From Dioscorea cayenensis subsp. rotundata (Eukaryota; Streptophyta; Magnoliopsida; Dioscoreales; Dioscoreaceae): DNA of 64,000 bases. Numbering within the stretch: the first letter of the stretch is position 1; each line of letters begins with the position of its first letter. The translations under genes were made by a program, and so were the position numbers. The stretch is taken from contig NC_052489.1 of assembly GCF_009730915.1 (NCBI RefSeq), positions 27,521,916 through 27,585,915 on the forward strand, in the 5' to 3' direction. The notes beneath the pieces are model-generated. The model saw only the letters and a program-made list of their open reading frames with translations. It searched no databases and had not been told where the DNA came from. Positions 1-11,400 of this stretch are shown here, one piece after another.

Positions 1-1077
1 AAGTTTAAACACAACCTGACATTCCAGAGGCTGAAGTATAAGCAGCTATAAAACAGACCCAATATCAAATTGCAACACCCATAAACATCAAATAACAACT
101 TTTATTTCACAATAAAAATAATAATAAAAAAAAAACAAACAAATGTTTGAGATCCATAATTGTATTATCAACTTTGAATTTGAAAATTTATCATTCAGCT
201 TAATGACCAGTGCTACCTTCAATCACATCCCTAAACTCAGGAAGAAATTCTAGCATAGCATGGTTGACTAAAATCAGAAAAGAAGGCAGATTTAACTAGC
301 AATGACATCTAGTTATTTTTTTCTTAGTACTAAAGAAGGGTTGGTTGATGGACAAAGCAAACTAAAAGCAGACAAGTGATAGTCAAGTTGGACCCATATG
401 GATATAAATTCCATTAGGTGTGTGTAAGCATTCCTATCCTATTTTACATATTTGGTTATGTTTTTTGGTAGAAAAAATATGCTCTACTGGTATTGATATT
501 CACTTTTTGATTACCCAAATTAATTCTCATACTAAACTCAGGTGAACATCACACAAGACCATGCATATTGAACCCTAAACCTAAGAGGATATACAGATAC
601 TAGCACTCAATCAATGGCAATGATCCATGAAGACAAACTCTTAGAGACACAAACTCACAAACCATCAAACATAAAGGAAAATAGCTCACTGAAACCATTT
701 AATATCTTCTATCAAAAAAGTTCAATAAGATAGTACATCACTAGAAATTATAAAGCACACACAGGATCCATACTATTTAGTGAAGAAAACTCGAGCATTG
801 GCCAATTGAAACAAGACGTAAAGAAACAGTTCTAAGAAAATCAAATATGCCATAATTAAAACAAAAGACAACTTTAATTCCATATAAATATGCTAATAAA
901 ACACACCTTTACTATCGTAACAACCAAAGAACCATAAAGAAACACGACCTCAAGATCACACATTTATCATCGTAAACATCCAAAGAAACTCGATCATTCA
1001 TCAATGAAGAGACATCCAAGTCTATGAGATCTAAAAGCGATCTAAAAATGACACATTTTTAAGAACAAGATCCATAC
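1..1077 (-). other. Intron 1 (partial) of the exostosin-like gene
   Basis: This stretch follows the splice donor of the exostosin-like first exon and reaches the window edge. I searched the minus strand for the next conserved block of this family, which begins with the residues DPVAMWHV, and did not find it. The intron is therefore longer than about 1 kb and the rest of the gene lies outside the window. The sequence is AT-rich with no other recognisable gene. Confidence 0.6.
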
Positions 1078-1669
1078 CAGTCAAGACGAAGACATGATCC
1101 CGACCCCCCGACCTCTTCCAAGCATCCGAAGCCCTGACCCTTTCCACTACCTCCTTCTGCCTCTCATAATCTCTATTCCCCTCCTTCTTCCCAAATCCCC
1201 CTTTCCTCCCCCACCCCAGCTCCATCTCCGCGCTCAGCGTCGCGAAGAACGGAACAAAAACCACATCAGCCTTCTCCAAATCAAACACACGCTCAGCCAC
1301 AGACGCCGCCGACCTCACTTCTGCCGGCGTCTCGAGGTCGCCGAGCAGCCAGTACTCCGCACTATACTGTTTAATGAGAGGATTCTCAGGGTACAGGAGG
1401 GGTCTCCGGGTGGAGAGATGACGGCGTAGGAGTGGATCAGGATCGGAGGAGGAAATGCGAGAGTCAGCGGAGGAGAGGGACCAATACACGTCGAGAAGGC
1501 CATAGTTGAAGGAGCGTGGGAGGTCGGCAACAAGCACCTTGAGCCGGGGCTGCATGGAAGTGAGGCGGAGATTAGGGTTATGGTTCCTAGGGTTTTGGGA
1601 GGAGATGAGGTAGAGAGAGAGAAGAGAGAGGAAGGAGAAGCAGAGGAGCAGCGGGATGGAGCTCTTCAT
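1078..1669 (-). CDS. Exostosin-family (GT47) glycosyltransferase, first exon only
   Basis: This is the N-terminal exon, about 197 codons, of a plant exostosin-like GT47 enzyme of the group often labelled probable arabinosyltransferase ARAD1-like. Such enzymes are Golgi type II membrane proteins thought to build cell-wall polysaccharides. A hydrophobic signal anchor spans about residues 5-23. It is followed by family blocks: LPRSFNYGLLD near residue 50, NPLIKQYSAEYW near 97, an ADVVFVPFFATLSAEMELG block near 134, and SGGRDHVFVLT at the end. The start is the first methionine of the frame and sits right before the anchor. The exon ends in phase 1 at a G|GTATGG donor after the codon for Thr, where relatives continue with DPVAMWHV. 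The catalytic C-terminal half is not in the window. The family call is firm; the exact sugar substrate is inference. Confidence 0.88.
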
Positions 1670-1717
1670 CGCCGATCTTCGCGATTGCTCGTGGCCAAGC
1701 TGTATACAGAGCTGTTC

Positions 1718-1723
1718 TTATAA
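1718..1723 (-). promoter_or_regulatory. TATA-like motif of the exostosin-like gene
   Basis: On the minus strand the sequence CCTTATAAGAAC lies about 50 bases before the ATG at 1669. The position would give a very short 5' leader, so this is only a weak TATA-box candidate. Confidence 0.3.
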
Positions 1724-1789
1724 GGAAAATGAGACCCTTTCAAAATTGTAATAAATGTTTTTTTTTTAATTATTTATATTAAATTATAA

Positions 1790-2460
1790 ATTATATAATA
1801 AAATAAAAAAAAATCATCATCTATCAATTAAGTAAGATAACTTTTATAATTTAAAAAAACAATTAAAATTTTTAAATTATAATTATATAGATACGAATCA
1901 TAGGATCATATAAATAATATTAAATAAAAAATTTAAATATAATTATTTATAAAAAAAAAACATAAATGGTGATGCGTTAGAAAATTGTGGGGATTATTAT
2001 AAGTGTTGTAGATAAAAAAAAAAATTTTAAAAATAAATTATATGAATAGAATTGTAGGACGATATTAAATAAAAATTTAAAATATAATTTTTTAAAAAAA
2101 CGATGCTTTAGAAAATTGTGGGTTATAAGGCCAAATTTATTGGAGATTAATATTATCATAAATTAAGTTTTATAGTTTAAAATAAAATTTAAAAATTTTC
2201 AAGATAATTATATAAATAGGATTATATGATGATATTAAATAAAATTTTTTTATTATAATTTAAGAAATATAAACTATATTAAAACATCAAATTTGTTGCA
2301 CATTATATTATCATAAATTAAATTTTATAGTTAAAATAAAGTTAAAATCATCATGATAGATAATTATGTGAATAAGATAATACTAAGAATTTTAAATATA
2401 ATTTTTAAAACATTATATATGAATTATGGGATTTGGGAAATTGTGGGGCTTTAGGAATAG
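1790..2460. repeat. Degenerate AT-rich tandem repeat
   Basis: Several diverged copies of a unit of very roughly 150 bases follow each other. Each has a core like 'gatattaaataaaaattt', preceded by 'atatgaatagaattgtagga' variants and followed by 'ttagaaaattgtgggg' or similar. Recognisable cores lie near 1910, 2070 and 2230, with a weaker one near 2380. There is no coding content. It could be a decayed minisatellite or the inside of an old AT-rich element. Confidence 0.5.
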
Positions 2461-2747
2461 GCCTTGGTCATCTATACCTAGGGCCGTTGGGCCGACCCTA
2501 GTTGTATATATATATGTATACTTATATATCTTTAGTCATTTTTGGATGTTCATAAATTATAAAAAGTGAAAAAAACAGGACGAGGGCAAGCTATTGATTG
2601 CCATCCAATAATTCCAAGGATGTTTTTAACTATGTTGTCTTGGGATATGTATGTATTGAAAATGCAGATTTTTTTTGTTTGATGAGAGCGATAAGTGCTG
2701 TTAAATAACAAGTACAAAAGTATACCAATTACAATAACTTATAGATC

Positions 2748-2871
2748 TTCTAGAGTGCACTATAGGTGACTTGAATATCTCTACCAACCATACAACTTTG
2801 AAGCGGAGCGGTACACCACCTCCTGGAGTGCACCATAGGTAACTTGAATACCCCTACGGCCATACAACGTT
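2748..2871. repeat. Direct duplication of a 51-53 base unit
   Basis: The segment 2748-2800 and the segment 2821-2871 are diverged direct copies. Both read roughly 'gagtgcac(t/c)ataggt(g/a)acttgaata' and then '(c/t)ct(ac)…catacaac(t/g)tt'. Shared positions are about 80 percent by eye. No gene is seen here; it is probably a transposon remnant. Confidence 0.55.
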
Positions 2872-3046
2872 TTATTTATTTATTTATTTAACTTTTATAA
2901 TAATTTAAAAAAATCAAAAAAATGTTTGAGAAATATTTAAAATGATATTGTTAAATTAAATAAATATTAAAATAATATCTCTTTTAAAAACATTTTTTAA
3001 AGCAACCTTGTTTATCTCAAACTCAATCGCTAGATTCGCTAATACA

Positions 3047-3209
3047 ATATATATATATATATATATATATAAGTAACTTATACCGTTGCAATCTTTCCAA
3101 ACAAAAAATTTTCCGGGTTTTTAAAGTACTAATCTCATAGTTTTAAAAGCTCATTCTATAAATCAAACCATGTCTAGAATTAATTAATTAATTAATTAAT
3201 TAATTAATT
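3047..3209. repeat. (AT)n and (TTAA)n microsatellites
   Basis: An AT dinucleotide run fills 3047-3070 and an eight-unit TTAA/AATT run fills 3178-3209. Further AT runs of 20-30 bases occur at 5361-5381, 5980-5999, 6537-6556, 8986-9009, 9602-9628, 11900-11922 and 21887-21911. Confidence 0.9.
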
Positions 3210-4155
3210 GACAATATGAACAAGTTACCCATATATACTTTTTAATACTTCATTTCAATAAAAACCTTTTTTAATAAAAACTTAAGCTATTGTGTTGATT
3301 AATAAAAAACTTTTTAAATTATTTTTTCTTATAGAATTAGAATTTTTTAGTTTTCCTTTTCTTTTTAAACCTTTTTAAGGTAATGTGTTGTTTAAGAGCG
3401 TTAATATTCAATACAAATACTATCATATTTCTTTATCACAGTTGCTTTTCTTTAAGAAAAAAAATTAGATTATCAAACTTTAAAATTCTTAATGAAAAGA
3501 ATAAACACCAATATCCTTTTAATATTAACTAATCTAAACTTTAGTAGAGTGTGTAAGAACCTATATCATATTTAATTTGCAGATATATAAATTTAATGAA
3601 ACAAGAACAAAACTTAGAGAAGTAAACATTATGATCAAAAGGAAGTATAATTATAAAACAAAGAACTTTGAAAAGAAAGCGAATAATATACATCAGGTAA
3701 AATGAAGCGCAAAAAGCCAGGATCACATGGACTAATGCATAGAGGATAACATGGAAATGTGTTAAAAGAGGTATAATGTTACTTTAGTAAATATTTTAGA
3801 AAAAAATATATTTTTATAATTATTTAACTTAATAATTTTATTTTAAAAGTTTCTTACATCCTTTGATTATCAATTTTAAGATCTAATATTAATTATTATA
3901 TTGTAAATACGGGTTAATAATTTATAAAAAAAATATTTATTTAGTCATATTTGGGATACTTGTAATAGACCATTTTTTCATGGGAATGAGGAAAGATTAA
4001 AAATATAAATCTAGCTATGGTTGAAGGAATTCGTAAATAAGATTTAAAATTTAATGTTTAGTTAAGAGATAATGAATGTAGTTTTTTTTTTTAATAAAAT
4101 AGATAAATCATATATTTATTAAAGAAAAAGAAACAGATTTATTAAAGTGAATGTA

Positions 4156-5009
4156 GGCTGTGTTTGATTGCCCTTTTTTTTCCCTGGAAAAATTTCCTAT
4201 GGGCTAAATAGGCTGTTTTTTTGCCAAAATATTCGGTGAAAATTTTTTCCACAATCTCTATCACATGACTCTATTTTCCCTCAAATAAATGGAAAATTTT
4301 TTCTGTTTCCACCCTGGGAAAAGTTTTTCAGAGAAAACGTAAGAGCTATGTGAAAAAATAACGTGCGACTGAAATGTTTAAAATAATTTTTCTTTTAAAA
4401 ATTTAAAAGAAAAGTTTTCCTTTTCTTTTAAATTGTTTTTAAAAAAGATAAATTATATAACTTGATAATATTTTAAATAAATTTATCCAGATGTGAACAA
4501 ATCCTACGGCGTTTTGATGGTAAGATTCAATTCGACGTGTTGTTTATAATTTTAAAATAAATTTTCTTTTAAAATTAAAAAAAAAGTTTTTTTTTCTTTT
4601 AATTTTTTTTCAAAAAAAATATAAATTATATTACTTGATAATATTTTAAATAAATTTATCGTGAACAAATCCCGTGGAGATTTAATTCCATGTAGCGTTA
4701 TTTATAATTTTAATAATTTTTTAAAAAAATTCCATGAAAAATATGACTTTTTCCAAGGAAAATTGATGCAATCAAACAACAAATGAGGTTTTTTTCCATG
4801 GAAAATGTTTCATTTTCCGTGGAAAAATAAGCGCAATTAAACAACAAAATCTAAATTTTCCATTGAATTTTTTTGATTTTTTTAGCTAGAAATAATGCCA
4901 ATCAAACGACTATTTTTTTCATTTTCAAAGTAAAATTTTTCCAGAAAAAATATTCCATAGAAAAATTTTCTTTTCCAGCTATTTTCCATGTTGTCAATCA
5001 AACACAGCC
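4156..5009. mobile_element. Non-autonomous DNA transposon (MITE-like), 854 bp
   Basis: The element starts with GGCTGTGTTTGATTG and ends with its exact inverted complement CAATCAAACACAGCC, giving perfect 15-bp terminal inverted repeats. The inside is AT-rich and carries many short palindromic 'ttttccatggaaaa'-type motifs, some shared between the two halves. There is no open reading frame that could be a transposase. The flanks are GTA on the left and GTT on the right, which could be a decayed 3-bp target duplication as in the PIF/Harbinger-Tourist group, but this is weak. A hAT origin cannot be excluded. Confidence 0.7.
4379..4713. repeat. Internal tandem duplication within the MITE-like element
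   Basis: Two tandem copies of about 165-175 bases (4379-4552 and 4553-4713) share the order of features: a 'cttttaaa' A/T tract, then 'aaattatataacttgataat', then 'attttaaataaatttatc', then 'gtgaacaaatcc', then 'tttataatttta'. The first copy has extra bases near 4490 and 4510. The duplication explains the length of the element compared with a typical MITE. Confidence 0.6.
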
Positions 5010-6720
5010 GTTAGCCTTTTTTTTTTTTTCCGGTCAACGAATTAGATTTTAGAAATGATAGTCATTTAACATTATAACTTAAAAAAAATTCATTTAACAA
5101 CCTTGAGAAAAATATCAATCATTGAAAAGGCAATTATATGACACAAGAGTGTAAAAGGGAAGACGTGAGTTTGAATTTTTCCCCGATAGTATTGTTTTTG
5201 TACTGTTTACTGTGTTTATCAATACTGTTTACGAGCTCAGGTGTGTGGATCCCCTATGGGAGCAATTGTAGAATTGCAAAAGTAAGGAGATTTTCTTAGA
5301 AGATCAGTAAATCACCGTGATTGATGCATCTCCAAACCTATCTGTAGCTTATTCAGAAAATATATATATATATATATATATAGTTGGTGGAAGATCTTGT
5401 TTTTGTTTGTTCCCATGGAGCTAAAGTCCACTGAATGGACAACTCGTTCATAGTTAATTGAAAGGAGGATGAGCATTGTATGAATTAGAAAGTTCCACGT
5501 TTCAAATAATTAAAAAAAAGAAATAAAGAATGAGTCAAAAATTAAAATTATCTACATTGGCCTAATTTCTTATGGTACGATAACAATGATAGCAATATTG
5601 CAAATAATAATAAAAAAATTAAATCCAAATCTAGTTAAAAATTTTCAAATCTAAACCCGTCACAAACCCGTTTATAATCTTTATCTAAATTCCCAAACTT
5701 ATCCATGATTAATCACTATACCTATCTTGAACTTTCAGTTAAATGTTTTGATTAGCAAAAAAAAATTATAAAAATATTAAAAACAAAAAGCTTAAGTTTC
5801 GAGTTAGTTGAGGTGTTACCATATATAGGAAAGATTGAAATCATTGAGATGTCATCACATGCTCGATGAAAAGATATATTTGCTTCTTAACTTTAAAAAA
5901 TTACAGTTAAATAATTTCAAGTAATTATATAGAAATAAAAAAAATTGTTTAAATTATGGTAATAAACTAATAATTCCAATTATATATATATATATATATG
6001 GATATATTTAAGTATATTAACATATATTTGAGTTCAAGTTTCCAATACTTAAGGGTCAAATTTCAAAACTCATCTTAAATTTTAATAATTTTTTTTTTAA
6101 AAAAAGGGGTCATATTAGAGTTTGGTAAACCAGATACTTACCAAACTAGATAAGGTTACAACCCTAAGTTATTTATTAAGACAAAGATGGAAGGTGTGAT
6201 TGATATCTATGTAGTTTCTTTAATCTTTTTTTAAAAGCTCATACATTTTTTAATCTCTTTCTATTTTTAAGGAACATGACTTATCAATTTTAATAAAATA
6301 TTATCATCAACTTGCTTTAAAAAAAATCAAGATGTTAGGCTTATAAAATTAATCTAGATTTGGGTATTTTTTTAAAAAAAAATTCTCACTCACTCAGAAT
6401 AAAAACTATACGGTAAATTTTACACAACGGCTTACTATTTCTCACTCTTTTAATTGCTAGATATGAACCGAACATATTATTTATGTCTAATTTAACCCAA
6501 AAAACTCAAAATAATGGGACAATAGACTCAAACTAATATATATATATATATATATATGTAAATCAATATTCTATAAATTAACGAATATGGAGATTATTAG
6601 TTACTCTAATATGTACCACTGCAAAAACTTAAAAAATTTCAGTCCTTACATGCGCTCACAACATTAATTAGAACTTCGATCTCTTCGTCATCTGAGGCAC
6701 AATTTGTTATAGAAACAAAA
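5010..6720. other. Intergenic AT-rich DNA
   Basis: No gene is seen between the MITE-like element and the GARP gene. Around 5130-5190 there is a short stretch ('gtgagtttgaatttttcc') that loosely resembles a pol III B-box, so a SINE relic is possible but not supported further. Three AT microsatellites are present. The last few hundred bases before 6721 would hold the 3' UTR of the GARP gene. Confidence 0.5.
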
Positions 6721-8463
6721 TCAAGTAGAGTCAGGTGTTGAGATGGTGAGCTCTAAATTTACATGTTCCATCTCAAGATCATTCCTGCAGTAAATAGAAT
6801 TACTGCTTTTTTTTCTTGACATATGAATCTCTTTATTTGTTTCTGATTCTGTGCTTGATCCTCCATCACTGGCTCCTTCAAATTCAGCATGTTTTTGATA
6901 TAATGATGATAATGTCAATTCACATTGTTCATCCTCTCTCTTACTTATCTGAGTTTCTCTTTTGCTCTTCTTGTTTGATGTTGTCCAATAATCTCTCAAA
7001 ACTTGCTCAATTGTTGATCTGTTAATTGAACATATATATTTAATTCTATATCATCAAAACTTTAATCTTAAACATACATGAAACAGTAATAATGCTAGTG
7101 TCTTAATTTGATCATCAAAAACTTACATCTGTGACAGTGAGTATTCAAGATTGGATGCGGAGACAATGTTAGGATCTTCAGAATGAGATTTTGTGTTGTA
7201 AGTGTTGGAATTGCATGGCTGCATAGTCTTGAGCTTGTTCAAGTCTTCAGCAGATAAGAAAATATTGATGTTTGATTGATGACTGCTCATGCTTCTGTAC
7301 ATCTGCCATAAATCAAAGAATTATAAGGAAATCTTTCTAATCAGTGCAAGGAAATAGAGGGCAGACAATGAGTTGATATTTACTGATGGTGTGTCTCTTT
7401 CTCCCTCACACATTCACTCTGAGATATTAATACAGTTCATAAAATTTCCAGAAAAGTGAAGTTCTTAGTTTGAAGCTTTGCTTAAAATGTGGAAGAATCT
7501 CAAGTACTGAGAACAGACACATCACTGTTTGTCAGTTCACATGGCTTTGTCATTGAATTTCAGATATAAAGACTTTTGAATTGAAGTTTACTTCTCAGAG
7601 AAAATAAAACCTTTTCACAATCTAATGCTGTCAAAATGTATACAGATTTAATTTAATATTTACTTCAGTGGTGAAGAACAAAACAAACAGCTTGATCATA
7701 TATATTATTTATTTATAAGATTGATGAAGATGATATATGTACAAGTTACAGTTACGTAAGAGTATTAATTATTAAATACTAAATATATACACACATATAT
7801 ACAATTCACTTATCAGAATCATAATAAAGAGTGAAAGTACCTGAAGATGGCTTTTGACATGAGATATGCTGAGTCCCTTCACACCCATCAATTGAAGAAT
7901 ACGTTTAGGAGTTGCTTCTGCACATCCAGGTACAACATATATAGAATTCAGAATAACAATCTTTTATTGCATTCATATTAATCTTGTAATATATAGTTGG
8001 TTGTTCTAACTTCTAATCAAGATCAAGTACTCTCAAACTGGAAACATTAACTTAGTTTAATTTCTCTAATTTTCTTTCAAATTAAATTCTTTTTATTCAA
8101 CATACATATATATGCCATGCAAAACCAAAGAAAATAAATTAAGTTGCAGAAATCCGATACAAATTAATTTTTGATATTCTTCTGCAAGAAAATTAAACTT
8201 CAAGTGCATGTTGCACTTGTTAGAATTCTTGCAGAAACAGTTTAATTATATGAATGATCAAAACTAGAGTACTACTTTATAAAAAAGAAAGAAAACTTGT
8301 TATCATGATCATCATCATCTTGATAAATAAAGAACTTACTGTTTTGTCCTCCGAGGCAATTGATGGCTTCGACGAAGCAACGATGAAGGTCCTCGGTCCA
8401 GCGTATGCGTGGCGCATCTGATCTATTATATTGCCTGACTCCTCTTCTACCAGTGGTTGCCAT
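6721..8463 (-). CDS. GARP/G2-like (Myb-SHAQKYF type) transcription factor
   Basis: Four exons (8340-8463, 7841-7917, 7127-7302, 6721-7018) with GT-AG borders join in frame to 224 residues. The protein is a small nuclear GARP (G2-like) DNA-binding factor of the type represented by Arabidopsis At1g14600 and rice MOF1. The single Myb-like domain spans about residues 14-72: PRIRWTEDLHRCFVEAI, then LGGQNKATPKRILQLMGVKG, then LSISHVKSHLQMYRS. It is split by introns after GGQN and after HLQ, as usual in this family. The rest is low-complexity and Ser/Glu/Lys-rich. Near the C-terminus LELTI looks like an EAR-type (LxLxI) repression motif, and CELTLSSL is a second hydrophobic patch. The motif suggests a repressor, which is inference. 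The start ATG begins MATTGRRGVRQYNRSDAPR, the usual family N-terminus. Confidence 0.88.
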
Positions 8464-11400
8464 CTTTTGCCTCTTTTAGCTAGGGTTTCTTGATATATAG
8501 CTAGCTAGATATTAAAAGTCGACCTTGAAAGACTTGGAAGGCTTTCCTTTAACACCACCAAAGCTAAAGAAGGCCTTCATCTTCTTCCACTCTTTAAATG
8601 AGTGTGATATTTGGCTTTTCTGACCAAGTCCAGTCAAAACATGCTCACTTCCCTCCTAAAGGTTGAACAAAACCCTAAATTTGAGACACACCTTTGGAAA
8701 AGTAGGGTTGTCCTTCATTTTGTGCCACCTTACAAGTTTGAGAAAAATAATAATTAATGCTGGCTAGCAGCTTTGGTATCTTAGTTCAGAAAGGACCAGT
8801 TTAAAAAGACAAAGTAAAATAAAATAAATCAACCTTCTTACTTGTACCTAAAGGAACAACAACACTACCAAAACCAACATGCCATGTTGTTGTTTTCTTT
8901 TTCTTTCTTTTTTATAACTGTTCTTTCCTGCATGCATTAAACTCTTGTGTCCAAATGCGCTGATCAATGGTAAAACTAAATATCCATATATATATATATA
9001 TATATATATTATCCAAATCATACACTATAATTTGTACTTGAAATTAACCTCATTGATATTTCTCAAAACTATACTGCATGTGAGAAATAAGATAAAATCT
9101 TGTATGTTTTTAGTACAGCGAGGACATGTATGACTGAGAGAAGCATCTCACAGACAGAACATCTTTCTTGAAAGTTTTGTGGCTCATCTGAATACCTTTT
9201 TAGTGTGGAATGTTGAATTCAAAGATCCTTTTAAAACTTTTTCTCTTTATTAATATTATTATTATTATTTATTTTGTTGATTTTTCCAGCAAGACAAACA
9301 GGTTCACCATCTTTCTACTTCACAGAAAGGAAAATGTCTTCTTGAAATTCAAACATCAAGCTCAATCATACATATAATCATATAATTAATCAACCTTCAT
9401 GTGTTTCATGTGTGTGCATGCATATATTCTCCTTTTTGCATTTAATTTCCAAATTCCACTGTCTCACTTATTTTGAAACTTTTTGTATATAAATTGGTTT
9501 TGAATACCTCCAAGAAAGATAACAAACAAAAGCAGAAGGCAATTACATATACCAACACGTCTAAGATGAAGCTGAGTCTATCTTTTAATTAATTGTCTTG
9601 TTATATATATATATATATATATATATATGATAGCATGCATATAATTAATTAAGCTCTCTAAACATAGAATTAAATTTTTTTTTTTAGTTGGATATATAAA
9701 TCACACAATTTAATTAAAACATAACATTAAATTAGGCTGACATGCAGAATATATATTATAAGACGTGTCACTTTTGCACACCAAATTAAATACTTAGCCG
9801 CAAGTTCGTATACGTACAGTTGTCTACGTGGATCATTTTGAAAGGTTCTTACCATAAGAATATCTTTGCTTTGATGTGATAGCTAACATATAAAGTTATT
9901 AAAATACAAACCTTTACAGATTAATCTAATAGAAAATTACTTGTACATCTCTATAAATTAAAATGGGTAATTGCTAGTAAAAAGCATATTTGCTTCTTAT
10001 TCTTTTATAAATTGTTATAATTAATTATATTTGAAAGTCAACTAATAAATTCTTTGAAAGTATAAATTGAATTTTTTTCCTTTTTGCCTTTTTTCCATTT
10101 CCCCAAATGCATGAAGATAAGATAATAATTGATAGTTTATTTTTTTTCCTAATTTTTTTTCATTGACTTTTGATCAAGAAGTATATAAACAAATTTTGCA
10201 AAAAGTACACAAGTAAAAATCCCTAAATCTAATTATAAATATTACTAATTTTGGAAGTACAAATACAACTGGATATTGTGATAATCAATTGATAGTCTGA
10301 CACTAACTCTATTTTTTTAGGGTCTTTGAACACTCAGTTTTTTAAAAGTCAAGAACTCTAAAAGCAGGACATTTAGAGCCCAATTAACCCAAAACTTTAT
10401 ACACCGCTAATTATCTTTCCAAGTTTTGGACTTATATGACCAAAGTCTCACGTTTGGAACACGTTAGTTTATCTCTTACGAGGGGCCCAAAGGAATGGTA
10501 GGAGAATGAGAAAATCAAACCCTAAAATTAGAGCACTCTTAAGTCAAGTGATGGGACTTTACTATAGGCACCTTAAAGAAAGGAAAATTAATTATCTAAT
10601 TATTTAATTCTTGTTTTCACTTTCAAGACGGTGCCGACCATGAGACCTACAGCACCTTTTCATTGCGTGTCTCAAACTAACACATTAACACATTAATGCC
10701 ATGGAAAAATGAGGTGCTATCTTAGAAATTTTACTCATATGGCCGGATCAATACTTTGAGCAATCTTGTTCACACTAAGCTTATCTAAATCATGTGTGTG
10801 TGTTTTTTTCTTTTTTTTCCCTTTTTTATTTAGATGTTTATTTATTTGGTAAATGTGAATTCCACTTTCAAAATACAAGTCCTTATCCATCACCTAAATA
10901 TAGATCGGTGGAAAGGAAAAAATTTTTTAAAAAAGGAGAGTTTGATTTGATTGTTGTGGCCTACATTAATCATGACATAATCATAGAGAGGTTTTGTAAG
11001 AAAAACGTGGACAATGGAAAAATCAATAAAATAAAATAAAGTTATTAAAAGTTGTTTGGATTTTGATTGATGAACTAACCCCCTCCAAAGATTCCATGTG
11101 AGGATTTCAATGTATGGTGCACATTCCACTCATTCTTTATGAATGAAGAAAACTAAGAAATTTCCTTTTTTTTCTACTACCAATCACTCAAAATAAATAA
11201 TATTTAATCATTGGAGGTTGAATTTTGTTTTACTTTTTTATTTTTCGAAATATAGGAAGAAGTTAAAGATGTTGGAAGGTTGTTTGTTCTATATATCTTT
11301 TTCTCTCGGAAGAGAATATATGTTTTCCACCTTTGAATCTATAAAGTGAAATTAAATTAAGTTATCATCAAAGGGATTAGTTTAATTTAATTAGAAGAAG

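Noticed and set aside
10794-11129. Overlapping open frames on both strands, about 80 codons each
   Set aside because: Low-complexity Phe/Lys-rich translations of AT-rich DNA with no domain, splice sites or coding bias.
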